Shown piece by piece: positions 17,464 through 28,403 of a stretch of DNA of 64,000 nt. How positions within the stretch are numbered: the first letter of the stretch is position 1; each line of letters opens with the position of its first letter. This DNA is from Rugamonas brunnea (lineage in GTDB: Bacteria > Pseudomonadota > Gammaproteobacteria > Burkholderiales > Burkholderiaceae_D), in the NCBI RefSeq assembly GCF_014042345.1, contig NZ_JACEZT010000004.1, forward strand, positions 294,510-358,509. The letters are read 5' to 3'. The position numbers and the translations under genes were made by a program. The notes under the pieces were generated by a model that worked only from the letters and a program-made list of their open reading frames with translations, was not told where the DNA came from and did not search any database.

Positions 17464-17492
17464 TTGCTCCGGTTGAAAAACATCGCTATAAT
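17464..17492 (+). promoter_or_regulatory. rpsT promoter
   Basis: TATAAT at 17487-17492 with TTGCTC at 17464-17469 and 17-base spacing. The predicted transcript has an unusually long leader of about 140 bases before rpsT. Confidence 0.6.
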
Positions 17493-17584
17493 CGAAGGCT
17501 GTACAGAATTCTGTAATGCAGACACGAATGTTTGGCAGGCAGTAGTTTGACTCACATGGTTCGGCAGCTGCACTGAACGCACCT

Positions 17585-17611
17585 GTTTGGCAAACAATAA
17601 TGTTTGCAAAC
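17585..17611 (+). repeat. Paired GTTTG/CAAAC palindromes in the rpsT leader
   Basis: GTTTG-g-CAAAC at 17585-17595 and GTTTGCAAAC at 17602-17611 are two adjacent perfect inverted repeats; a related TGTTTGGCAGGCA lies at 17529. They end about 28 bases before the rpsT start and could form leader RNA structure (autoregulation) or be a protein site. Confidence 0.5.
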
Positions 17612-17639
17612 GCACTTTGACCCTGATTTAGGAAATTCC

Positions 17640-17906
17640 ATGGCAAATACCGCACAAGCGCGCAAACGCGCTCGTCAAGCAGTTAAGCAAAACGCACACA
17701 ACTCGTCCCAGCGTTCGACCCTGCGCACCGCAATCAAAGCGGTTCGTAAAGCGATCCAGGGTGGCGACAAAGCGGCTGCGACCGCTATCTTCCAGGCATC
17801 CGTGTCGACCATCGACAGCATCGCCGACAAGAAGATCATCCACAAGAACAAGGCCGCTCGCCACAAGAGCCGTCTGGCAGCTGCCCTGAAGGCACTGTCC
17901 GCTTAA
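17640..17906 (+). CDS. rpsT: 30S ribosomal protein S20
   Basis: 88 aa from ATG 17640 (AGGAAA at 17630-17635). [21 protein letters not shown] and [19 protein letters not shown] are the conserved S20 ends. It binds 16S rRNA early in 30S assembly. A monocistronic gene with its own promoter, long leader and terminator, as is usual for rpsT, which in E. coli is autoregulated by S20. Confidence 0.97.
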   Translation: MANTAQARKRARQAVKQNAHNSSQRSTLRTAIKAVRKAIQGGDKAAATAIFQASVSTIDSIADKKIIHKNKAARHKSRLAAALKALSA

Positions 17907-17951
17907 TTTCCTGCTGCTTGCGGCTCCGGCCGCGACAGGGAGTACAGCAAG

Positions 17952-17983
17952 AACCCGCCTGACCTCTGGTCAGTGCGGGTTTT
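17952..17983 (+). terminator. rpsT intrinsic terminator
   Basis: AACCCGC (17952-17958) pairs with GCGGGTT (17975-17981), with an inner GACC/GGTC pair, followed by a short T-run. Confidence 0.75.
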
Positions 17984-18067
17984 GTCGTTTGCGCAGGCGT
18001 TTGTGCATGTGTTTCATGCGCGATGCCGTGCGACGAAGATATTGTTGCGCCGGCAATGGGCGTAAAA

Positions 18068-18090
18068 AAAGGCAGGACGCGCCTGCCTTT
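18068..18090. terminator. Terminator of the Ala/Lys-rich protein gene
   Basis: AAAGGCAGG (18068-18076) pairs with CCTGCCTTT (18082-18090) around 5 bases. On the minus strand it is followed by a T-run (A-run at 18064-18070). Confidence 0.8.
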
Positions 18091-18108
18091 TTGATGGAGC
18101 CGGAAAGA

Positions 18109-18339
18109 TTACTTGGCGGCTGGTGCCGAAGCTTCAGCGGAAGCCGATGCCGAAGCAGCTTTCTTGGCCTTCTTGGCTTTCTTGGCTTTCTTCGCAGGAG
18201 CAGCGGCTTCAGCGGAAGCGGATGCGGAAGCAGCGGAAGCCATCGGAGCGGAAGCAGCAGCGGATGCCGACGCTGGAGCAGCGGCGAAAGCGGAAGCGGC
18301 GAACAGGGATGCAACCAGAGCAGCGATGATTTTAGACAT
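18109..18339 (-). CDS. Small secreted Ala/Ser/Lys-rich low-complexity protein
   Basis: 76 aa. The ATG at 18339 is preceded by AAAGGA on the minus strand and begins a signal peptide (MSKIIAALVASLFAASAFA). The mature chain is almost only Ala, Ser, Pro, Glu and Lys, with a triple KKA repeat (AKKAKKAKKAKKAA). No enzyme motif. Similar tiny exported, histone-tail-like proteins are frequent next to metabolic genes in Burkholderiales. Expression is supported by the good ribosome site and terminator. Function unknown; the charge suggests nucleic acid or cell-wall polyanion binding (inference). Confidence 0.75.
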   Translation of the reverse strand: MSKIIAALVASLFAASAFAAAPASASAAASAPMASAASASASAEAAAPAKKAKKAKKAKKAASASASAEASAPAAK

Positions 18340-18519
18340 GTCAGTTCCTTTGGCGGTTGAAGAAAACAAGGATTCAAGTGAATCTGCTCTCCTTAACGTG
18401 GGCTGGAAATTGTCGGTTGACATGATTTTTCAAAAAAATTGCAGATTGTCTGAAAAATTTTTGTTGCGCCGCAATGTGGCCCCGTCCGCGCCGTCCCCGC
18501 CATTCCCGAATGGTCCCGG

Positions 18520-19092
18520 TTAACCCGGCGATGCGCCGACCAGTTCGGCCGGCGTCACCTCGCGCCATTCGCCCGGCATCAGCGGGTGGCTGGCCAGCGA
18601 GATGGCGCCGATGGCGCTGCGCACCAGCCGCAGCGTGGGCAGGCCGACGGCCGCCGTCATGCGCCGCACCTGGCGGTTCTTGCCTTCCTGCAGCGTGATG
18701 GCCAGCCAGCTGGTGGGCTGGTCGGCGCGCTGGCGGATCGGCGGGTTGCGCGGCCACAGCCATTCCGGCTCAGCGATGCGCACAGCCTTGCACGGCTGGG
18801 TGGTGAAGTCGCCCAGGTTGATCGGCGCCTGCAGCCGCGCCAGGCTGTCGGCGTCCGGCACGCCTTCCACCTGCACCAGGTAGGTTTTCGGCTGCTTGTG
18901 GTCGGGATGGGCGATGTCGTGCTGCAACTTGCCATCGTCGGTCAGCAGCAGCAGTCCTTCGCTGTCGGCGTCGAGCCGGCCGGCCGGGTAGATGTTGGGG
19001 ATCTTCAGGTAGTCGGCCAGGGTAGGGCGTCCTTCCTGCGGCGAGAACTGGCACAGAACCTGGAACGGCTTGTTGAATAGTATCAAAGACAT
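18520..19092 (-). CDS. rluE: RluE-type 23S rRNA pseudouridine synthase
   Basis: 190 aa. Catalytic motif GRLDADSEGLLLLTDDG (about residues 38-54, Asp in RLD), then KTYLVQVEG and EGKNRQVRRMTAAVGLPTLRLVR, all typical of the RsuA/RluE family without an S4 domain. RluE modifies U2457 in the peptidyl-transferase region of 23S rRNA. Divergent from icd, as seen in several related genomes. Confidence 0.88.
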   Translation of the reverse strand: MSLILFNKPFQVLCQFSPQEGRPTLADYLKIPNIYPAGRLDADSEGLLLLTDDGKLQHDIAHPDHKQPKTYLVQVEGVPDADSLARLQAPINLGDFTTQPCKAVRIAEPEWLWPRNPPIRQRADQPTSWLAITLQEGKNRQVRRMTAAVGLPTLRLVRSAIGAISLASHPLMPGEWREVTPAELVGASPG

Positions 19093-19310
19093 ATTTATTA
19101 GAGGATCAATTGTGGTGTAGGCTTAATCGCCGGCGACGAAAAAGCCATAGCGCCTGGCAAAATACTGGTGCATAATGTGAAACGCCTGTCTTATGTCTTA
19201 TAGAAGACTGAGAGAAAACCGTGGTAAATTGGTAATAATTCAGATTGCAGATCATGCCCTGGGAGCGCAACGACGTTGTCGCTTGCCGAGCGTCCACTTC
19301 GGAGAACACG

Positions 19311-20564
<1,254 letters not shown>

Positions 20565-20596
20565 GTGACGGCGCGGTTCGCGCCGTGCTGCCTGCA

Positions 20597-20629
20597 AGCC
20601 CCGTCCTCGCGAGAGGGCGGGGCTTTTTG
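20597..20629 (+). terminator. icd intrinsic terminator
   Basis: AGCCCCG-CCTC stem pairing with GAGG-CGGGGCT around GCGA, followed by a run of T (20624-20628). Confidence 0.88.
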
Positions 20630-20690
20630 CTGGGCGCCGGCATGAACGACAGCGTGACGCGGATGCAACAGCGGACCCGGCGTGCGGACG

Positions 20691-20717
20691 AAAAAAAACC
20701 CCGCAGGGCGGGGTTTT
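20691..20717 (-). terminator. Terminator of the cold-shock gene
   Basis: AAAACCCCGC (20695-20704) pairs with GCGGGGTTTT (20708-20717) around 3 bases; the minus-strand transcript ends in eight U (A-run 20691-20698). Confidence 0.88.
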
Positions 20718-20736
20718 CGACTTCCGAAGTGGGCGC

Positions 20737-20940
20737 TTACGCCGACTGGATGTTGGAAGCTTGCTTGCCTTTAGGGCCTTGCGTGACTTCGAACTGAACT
20801 TTTTGACCTTCTTTGAGGGTCTTGAAACCGTTCATGTTGATCGCGGAGAAGTGAGCGAACAAATCTTCGCCGCCGTCATCTGGAGTGATGAAGCCAAAAC
20901 CTTTGGAATCATTGAACCACTTAACAGTACCTGTTGCCAT
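20737..20940 (-). CDS. Cold-shock protein, CspA family
   Basis: 67 aa, the standard length. [34 protein letters not shown] holds both RNP motifs (KGFGFI and LFAHFS). It binds single-stranded RNA/DNA and melts RNA structure. A longer in-frame start at 20979 exists, but the family always begins MATGTVKWF. The start is preceded by a long structured leader (to about 21053), a hallmark of thermally regulated csp genes. Confidence 0.95.
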   Translation of the reverse strand: MATGTVKWFNDSKGFGFITPDDGGEDLFAHFSAINMNGFKTLKEGQKVQFEVTQGPKGKQASNIQSA

Positions 20941-20982
20941 AAAAAGAACTTTCAAATAAAAACTGATCACACGAGCCATAAA

Positions 20983-21000
20983 GGCAAGAAGCTTCTTGCC
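20983..21000 (-). promoter_or_regulatory. Perfect 18-base palindrome in the cold-shock mRNA leader
   Basis: GGCAAGAAGCTTCTTGCC reads the same on both strands. It lies in the 5' leader, 42 bases above the start codon, next to a purine-rich GGAGGGGG on the minus strand. It may be an mRNA hairpin, dimerisation site or thermosensor element. Confidence 0.5.
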
Positions 21001-21059
21001 CCCTCCTCACGCCTCACTTCTTATCAACATGTACATTTCTGCACAGAGTCGATAACGCA

Positions 21060-21087
21060 TTGTTAGCGCGTGGATTTTTAAAGTCAA
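21060..21087 (-). promoter_or_regulatory. Promoter of the cold-shock gene
   Basis: On the minus strand, TTGACT (21082-21087) and TAACAA (21060-21065) are separated by 16 bases. Transcription would start near 21053, giving a leader of about 110 bases. Confidence 0.6.
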
Positions 21088-21263
21088 GCGCTTTCGAGGG
21101 GCTTTTGCTATTTTTAAGACAATTGGCATAAAAACAACTCTTGAATTCGCCGCCCCGGGCGCCATCTGCGCGGGGATGAGAAAACGCGTAAGATGGACAA
21201 CAAATGGATATGCGCTGAGAAATGCGCATTGCATCAATCCCGAAAGCATTAGAATATAAGCGT

Positions 21264-21562
21264 ATGGCAACCAAGCATGATACTGAAACCCTGCTGGAGC
21301 GGCAGACGCTGAAGCCGCCACCTCTGTACCAGGTGGCGTTGCTCAATGATGACTACACGCCGATGGAATTCGTCGTGGCCATCATCCAGGAGTATTTCAA
21401 CAAGGACAGAGAAACGGCCACGCAAATCATGCTCAGCGTGCACCAGCACGGCAAGGGCGTGTGTGGCGTGTTTTCCAAGGACATAGCCTGTACCAAAGTG
21501 GAGTTCGTTTTAACGCATGCGCGCAAGGCAGGCCACCCCCTGCAGTGTGTGATGGAGGAAGT

Positions 21563-21566
<4 letters not shown>
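21264..21566 (+). CDS. clpS: ATP-dependent Clp protease adaptor ClpS
   Basis: 100 aa from ATG 21264. [13 protein letters not shown], the substrate-binding pocket, and [22 protein letters not shown] are conserved ClpS motifs. ClpS delivers N-degron substrates to ClpAP. A TAGAAT at 21250-21255 is very close to the start, and the Shine-Dalgarno is weak. The stop overlaps the clpA ATG, so the two are translationally coupled. Confidence 0.95.
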
Positions 21567-23863
<2,297 letters not shown>

Positions 23864-23880
23864 GCCGCAGGCCGGCGCAC

Positions 23881-23916
23881 AAAAAAACCCGCATCGTTCG
23901 ATGCGGGTTTTTTTTT
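23881..23916. terminator. clpA intrinsic terminator
   Basis: CCCGCATCG (23888-23896) pairs perfectly with CGATGCGGG (23899-23907), flanked by seven A before and nine T after. Confidence 0.92.
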
Positions 23917-24142
23917 AAGGGCTAAGGAATTGATTTCACTTGCCATGGGGGGGCGTTGCCGGGCTGGCTACAAAAGGAGTGGTTGCGGGAAGGGGCGTGC
24001 CCCGAGTCACCGACGGATTCTCCAGATGTCCAGTGCTGGGTTTTCCAGATCCGCTTTTTAGCAATTTCAGATAAGGTGAAAATACGGATCGCACAACCAA
24101 TTGATTGTACAGGTATTTTTTGTAAAAATTTGAGATAATTAG
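23917..24142. other. Gene-free stretch between clpA and the Fic gene
   Basis: No credible gene. The first half is G-rich, the second half AT-rich and unlike the surrounding genome. A weak promoter (TTGATT 24101-24106, TAAAAA 24123-24128) is possible. This may be the left junction of a horizontally acquired segment; no repeat or tRNA marks it. Confidence 0.4.
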
Positions 24143-24156
24143 TGACAGTGCTGTCA
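24143..24156. promoter_or_regulatory. Operator-like inverted repeat before the Fic gene
   Basis: TGACAG (24143-24148), two bases, CTGTCA (24151-24156): a perfect 6+6 dyad directly after a GATAAT (24134-24139) and 17 bases before the start codon. The position is that of a repressor site; the Fic protein's own C-terminal winged-helix part is a candidate binder. Confidence 0.5.
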
Positions 24157-24173
24157 ATAATTTTGGGGTGACC

Positions 24174-25328
24174 ATGGATAGTCCTAAATTCGAACACTTC
24201 GATCTCAAGTTGCACAACCCATCATTTGACTCACCGCTGGTCGATGTTGTCACTGAACTTGAGCATCTTCGACGGCTGCAGCTCGGCGGAACTACACCGC
24301 CAGAAGTCTTCTTTCAGCTGAAACAGATATTTCATCTTCTCGAAAGTTTAGGATCTGCACGTATTGAAGGCAACCATACAACACTGGCTGACCTTGTCGA
24401 GTCCACTGTGCAAGGCGGCCTCGAGGACGGCGACCAGATGAAGGAAATCACCAACATCGAAGAAGCCATGAGGTACGTCGAAGAAGCAATGCAGCCAGGC
24501 GCACCTCTCACCGAAACGTTCATACGAGATCTGCACGGCATCGCTGTCAACGGTCTGGAACGTGAGGGCGATAAGACACCGGGCGCTTACCGCGAAAGCC
24601 CAGTAAAAATAGCGATGTCGGCACATCTACCGCCTGAAGCGATAGCCGTGCCTCAATACATGAGGGAATTGACAGAATTCGTTAATACCCCGTCAGCGCC
24701 CAAGTACGACTTGATTAAAGTCGCCCTTGCACACCATCGTTTCGGCTGGATACATCCATTTTCCAACGGAAACGGTCGAGTCGTCCGCCTGCTAACTTAC
24801 GCGCTGCTCATTAAGTACGGCTTCAACGTCAAGGACGGTCGCGTGCTCAATCCCACTGCAGTCTTCTGCAACGACAGAGAGCGTTACTATCAGATGCTGG
24901 GCGCCGCTGATACCGGACAAACCGAAGGTATCGACATATGGTGTACCTATGTGCTGGAAGGAATTCTGACCGAACTAAGAAAAGTAGATCGACTGACCCA
25001 GTACGACTATCTGGAGCAACGCATCCTCAAGCCGGCGCTGTCTATCTCGCGCGAGCGACAGCTCATCACGATTGACGAGTATCACGTGCTCCTTGAGGTC
25101 GTAAAACTAAAAACCGCAAAGTCAGGAGACCTAAAGCTGGTGATGCCAAAGCTCACCGATAATCAGCGAACCTACCAAATCAGAAAACTAGTGGATCAGA
25201 AAATGCTGCAACCGATCTATGAGGGAGCCAGGCAGTACTCTATCTGCTTCACAAACAACTACCTGCTGCGCGGCGTAATCAAGGCGTTGACTGACGAAGG
25301 ATTCATTTCGAACGCCCTTGAGGCTTGA
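24174..25328 (+). CDS. Fic family protein (AMPylator-type, self-inhibited)
   Basis: 384 aa from ATG 24174 (GGGG at 24165-24168). Fic core motif [12 protein letters not shown] at 194-205, with the catalytic His intact. An N-terminal inhibitory helix is visible as SARIEGN at 61-67, matching (S/T)xxxE(G/N), so the enzyme is class II and normally self-inhibited. The C-terminal 110 residues look like a winged-helix part ([36 protein letters not shown]). Fic enzymes transfer AMP or other nucleotides to protein hydroxyls. Codon use (ATA, ACA, CTC, AAA) and base composition differ from its neighbours, suggesting transfer. No antitoxin-like gene is next to it. Confidence 0.92.
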   Translation: MDSPKFEHFDLKLHNPSFDSPLVDVVTELEHLRRLQLGGTTPPEVFFQLKQIFHLLESLGSARIEGNHTTLADLVESTVQGGLEDGDQMKEITNIEEAMRYVEEAMQPGAPLTETFIRDLHGIAVNGLEREGDKTPGAYRESPVKIAMSAHLPPEAIAVPQYMRELTEFVNTPSAPKYDLIKVALAHHRFGWIHPFSNGNGRVVRLLTYALLIKYGFNVKDGRVLNPTAVFCNDRERYYQMLGAADTGQTEGIDIWCTYVLEGILTELRKVDRLTQYDYLEQRILKPALSISRERQLITIDEYHVLLEVVKLKTAKSGDLKLVMPKLTDNQRTYQIRKLVDQKMLQPIYEGARQYSICFTNNYLLRGVIKALTDEGFISNALEA

Positions 25329-25352
25329 CGTCTCCCCCCCCAAACAGCGCTT

Positions 25353-25811
25353 TTAACCGCGCCGGCGGCGCGCCCGCAGCGGAAACGCGAACCACAGGCC
25401 GAGCAGCAGAGCCAGTGTGGCCGCCGTGCCGGCCGCGCTGAGCGCATAGGACGGCGCGACCAGGTACAGCACCACCGCCATATCGAGCGCCAGCCCGCCG
25501 GCCAGCGGCGCCAGCGCGGCGCAGATGAACCACGAAGACAGTCTGACGGTCTGTTCCGATACCTGGTGCGATTCGACGATGCGATGGTAGGCCGCTGGCG
25601 CCATCGCCAGCGCGATGGACAGCACCACCAGCGCCAATGCCAGCAGGTGGCAGAGTTGCATTGCCCCGGGCAGGTCGAGGAAGCGCTGGTTGAATACGGC
25701 GATGGTCTGGAAGCCGAACAGCGCCTGTATGCCGGGCAGCACCATGCGCGCTTCCTCGATCACGTTGCGCATCTGCTCTTTCAGCGTATTGGGTTCGTAT
25801 TGGCTTGGCAT
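25353..25811 (-). CDS. DUF6328-like four-helix membrane protein
   Basis: 152 aa from the ATG at 25811 (a longer frame to 25889 exists but has no sign of use). YEPNTLKEQMRNVIEEARMVLPGIQALFGFQTIAVFNQRF precedes four predicted membrane helices, ending in an Arg-rich tail (RARRRRG). The plan fits the DUF6328 family as I recall it; function unknown. Convergent with the Fic gene, with only 24 bases between. Confidence 0.75.
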   Translation of the reverse strand: MPSQYEPNTLKEQMRNVIEEARMVLPGIQALFGFQTIAVFNQRFLDLPGAMQLCHLLALALVVLSIALAMAPAAYHRIVESHQVSEQTVRLSSWFICAALAPLAGGLALDMAVVLYLVAPSYALSAAGTAATLALLLGLWFAFPLRARRRRG

Positions 25812-26022
25812 CGCGCCCCGGCTCCAATGGCCCGCACGATGCGCACGGACTCGCCTCTCTAGGATAGGCTGCGCACGATTGAAGGCCAAGCTGTGACAGG
25901 CGTGCGCCGCTGTAGCAGTCGTTCGACTGATACAGCATGTGCGCGTACGCGGCGCCTTGTGCCTTTTCCATGCCGTGCGGCGCTTCTAGACTGGGGCCTT
26001 CTCAACGCGATGACTGCATGCC

Positions 26023-26607
26023 ATGACCGAACTCCTGCCCCTGATGAGCTATTGCTTTGTGATGTCGGCCACGCCCGGACCGAACAACGTCATGCTGGCC
26101 ACCACCGGCGCCAATTTCGGCTATCGAAGCGCGCTGCCGGTTATCCTCGGCATCCAGGTCGGCATCTTCGTGCAGACCATGCTGATGTGCGTGGGGCTGG
26201 GCAGCGTATTCGTCGCGTACCCGATGGCGCAGCAGGTGCTGCGGATCGCGGGTGCGCTGTACATGATATTTTTGGCCTGGAAGCTTACCGGCGCCTCGGT
26301 GGCGGGGACCAGCGCGCCGAAGGCCGTGTCGTTTGCGCAGGCGGCGCTGTTCCAGGCGCTGAACCCCAAGAGCTGGCTCAAAGCCGTCACCATGGCATCG
26401 GTCTTCATGCCTGCACAGGGCAACATGTTCGTCAACGCGCAGTTGGTGGCCGTGATCGGCACCGTGGTGGGCGTGCCGTGCAACGCCATGTGGGCATTGT
26501 TCGGCGTCTCGATCCGTAGCCTGCTGAAAGCACCGCGCAACCAGCGCATCTTCAACCTGGCGATGGGCGCCATCCTGCTGGTCCTCGCCGTGACGTTTTT
26601 ACGCTAG
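26023..26607 (+). CDS. LysE/RhtB family amino-acid exporter
   Basis: 194 aa. MSYCFVMSATPGPNNVMLATTGANFGYRSALP is the LysE family signature near the N-terminus; six hydrophobic segments follow, with the FQALNPKSWLKAV motif in the middle. It exports amino acids or related metabolites through the inner membrane. It precedes a MocR-type regulator by 9 bases, so the regulator may control it or share its substrate pathway. Confidence 0.9.
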   Translation: MTELLPLMSYCFVMSATPGPNNVMLATTGANFGYRSALPVILGIQVGIFVQTMLMCVGLGSVFVAYPMAQQVLRIAGALYMIFLAWKLTGASVAGTSAPKAVSFAQAALFQALNPKSWLKAVTMASVFMPAQGNMFVNAQLVAVIGTVVGVPCNAMWALFGVSIRSLLKAPRNQRIFNLAMGAILLVLAVTFLR

Positions 26608-26616
26608 ACTTCGACC

Positions 26617-28083
26617 ATGTTCTCCATCGACCGCTCCTCACCCGTTGCCCTGTTCAAGCAGATCGAGGACGCATTGCGTCAGCAGATCGCGCAACGCGTC
26701 CTGCCCGGCGGGACCAAGCTGCCGTCGATCCGCCAGCTCGCCACGCAGCTCGCGGTGAGCACCAACACCGTGGTGGTGGCGTATGACAGGCTGGTGGCCG
26801 CAGGCGTCATCGACACGCACGGCACGGCGGGCTTCTTCGTCTGCGCAGCAGCGGACGCCAGCCGCGCCATTCCCGACGAGGTGGCGCTGGAAGCGGGGCA
26901 GGAGCAGGAGCCGGTCTGGCTGATCCAGCAAGTGAACGACCAGCGCCCGGGCGTGCTGCTGGCCAGCAGCGGCGCCTTGCCGCCCACCTGGCTGCAGGAC
27001 GCGCTGCCGGCGGCCGCCGTGCAACGTGGCCTGGCGCGCAGCGCGGCCGGCATGGCCTCGCGCTGTCCGCCGCAAGGGCTGGCCGAACTGCGCGAGCAGA
27101 TCGCGCTGCTGTTGCGCGGCATTGGCATCGCTGCCGACGCCAATCACATCCTCACCACGTTCGGCGCTACCCATGCCATCGATCTGATCTGCCGCACATT
27201 CCTACAGCCCGGCGATACGGTGCTGGTGGAAGACCCCGGATACTTCCTGATGTTCGGCAGGCTGCGCCAGGACGGCGTGCGCCTGGTGCCCATCACGCGC
27301 CGACCTGATGGCCTCGACCTGGACGAACTGGAAGCCGCCTGCCGCACGCACCGTCCACGCCTGCTGTTTGTGCAGACGGCGTTGCACAATCCCACCGGCT
27401 GGAGCAGCAGCGCCGCCAACTTGCACAAAGTGCTGAACATGGCGCAGCAGTATGGCGTCCTGATCGCCGAAGACGACGTGCACGGCCATTTCCAGCAGGG
27501 CCACAGCGCGCGGCTGGCATCGCTGTCCGGACTGGACGGCGTGATCTACTACTCCAGCCTGTGCAAGGCGCTGAGCCCGGCCCTGCGCATGGGCTATCTG
27601 GCTGCGGCGCCCGCCCTGCTCAAGCTGCTGATGCGAACCAAGATCCACTCCATCATGACGTTGCCTGCGCTGAACGAATACGTGCTGCTGGAAGTGCTCA
27701 AGGCCGGCAACCTGCGCAAGCACCTGGAGCGGCTGCAACGCAAGATCATGGTGGCGCGCAACGCCAGCACGCGGCAACTGAGCGCGGCCGGCGTGAGGTT
27801 CGAGCAGCCCGGCGACGCAGGCATTTTCCTGTGGGGCACCATGCCCGAAGGGCTGGACGTGGACTTGCTGGTGCAGGACGCCTACCGCAACAAGATCCTG
27901 TTGATGCGCGGCGCCGCGTTCTCGGCCAACGACACGCCCGACCAGCATATCCGCTTCAACGTCGTCTTCAGCCAGCATCCCCGCGTGAGCGCCTACCTTG
28001 AAGAGCGCCTGCGCGCGGTGGCTGGCGCGCGCTCAAGCCTGGCCCGTGTTAGTGGCGCTGCCAGCATCGCGGGCAAGTCCTGA
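26617..28083 (+). CDS. MocR-type transcription factor (GntR helix-turn-helix + aminotransferase-like domain)
   Basis: 488 aa. GntR winged helix at about 10-75 (LPSIRQLATQLAVSTNTVVVAYDRLVAAG), then a fold-type I PLP domain with HNPTG, AEDDVHGHF and SSLCKALSPALRMGYL, whose lysine should bind PLP. MocR/PdxR proteins sense PLP or amino acids and regulate neighbouring genes. Close linkage to the LysE-type exporter suggests that is a target (inference). Confidence 0.9.
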   Translation: MFSIDRSSPVALFKQIEDALRQQIAQRVLPGGTKLPSIRQLATQLAVSTNTVVVAYDRLVAAGVIDTHGTAGFFVCAAADASRAIPDEVALEAGQEQEPVWLIQQVNDQRPGVLLASSGALPPTWLQDALPAAAVQRGLARSAAGMASRCPPQGLAELREQIALLLRGIGIAADANHILTTFGATHAIDLICRTFLQPGDTVLVEDPGYFLMFGRLRQDGVRLVPITRRPDGLDLDELEAACRTHRPRLLFVQTALHNPTGWSSSAANLHKVLNMAQQYGVLIAEDDVHGHFQQGHSARLASLSGLDGVIYYSSLCKALSPALRMGYLAAAPALLKLLMRTKIHSIMTLPALNEYVLLEVLKAGNLRKHLERLQRKIMVARNASTRQLSAAGVRFEQPGDAGIFLWGTMPEGLDVDLLVQDAYRNKILLMRGAAFSANDTPDQHIRFNVVFSQHPRVSAYLEERLRAVAGARSSLARVSGAASIAGKS

Positions 28084-28140
28084 GTGTCAGGTCAGGTTCA
28101 CAGTTGTTAAACCGGTAGATCAACAGTCGGAAAGCGAAAA

Positions 28141-28299
28141 ATGTATAAACATCACTTCATTACGTTCGCAATGTTCGTTGTCGCTGCAGGGCTTTGGTAT
28201 GTAGGAATGCAAACCAGCGCAACGGTGGCGTTGGTGGGCGGGAGCGTATTCGAATTGATTGGATGGAAACGATTGATGAAGAATCGGAAGAATACTTAG
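28141..28299 (+). CDS. 52-aa membrane miniprotein
   Basis: ATG 28141 to TAG 28297-28299, preceded by GGAAAGCGAAAA. The protein MYKHHFITFAMFVVAAGLWY... has two hydrophobic segments (about 7-22 and 27-42) separated by VGMQTSA, and a basic end (GWKRLMKNRKNT). The positive-inside pattern puts both ends in the cytoplasm. I do not recognise a family. The good codon structure and start context in an otherwise empty 320-base gap argue that it is real. Confidence 0.6.
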   Translation: MYKHHFITFAMFVVAAGLWYVGMQTSATVALVGGSVFELIGWKRLMKNRKNT

Positions 28300-28403
28300 A
28301 CCTCCACGGAACGGCTGCAACGGGGTGCTGACCAACTGAGGTTGTTGCTCGTCAGGCCGCGTCTGTCAGATCAAGCTCGAGTCATGTCAACCTGGCCTTT
28401 CTC

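Noticed and set aside
24143..24156. Second Pho box
   Set aside because: It contains CTGTCA once on each strand as a dyad rather than as 11-base direct repeats, so it is not a Pho box.
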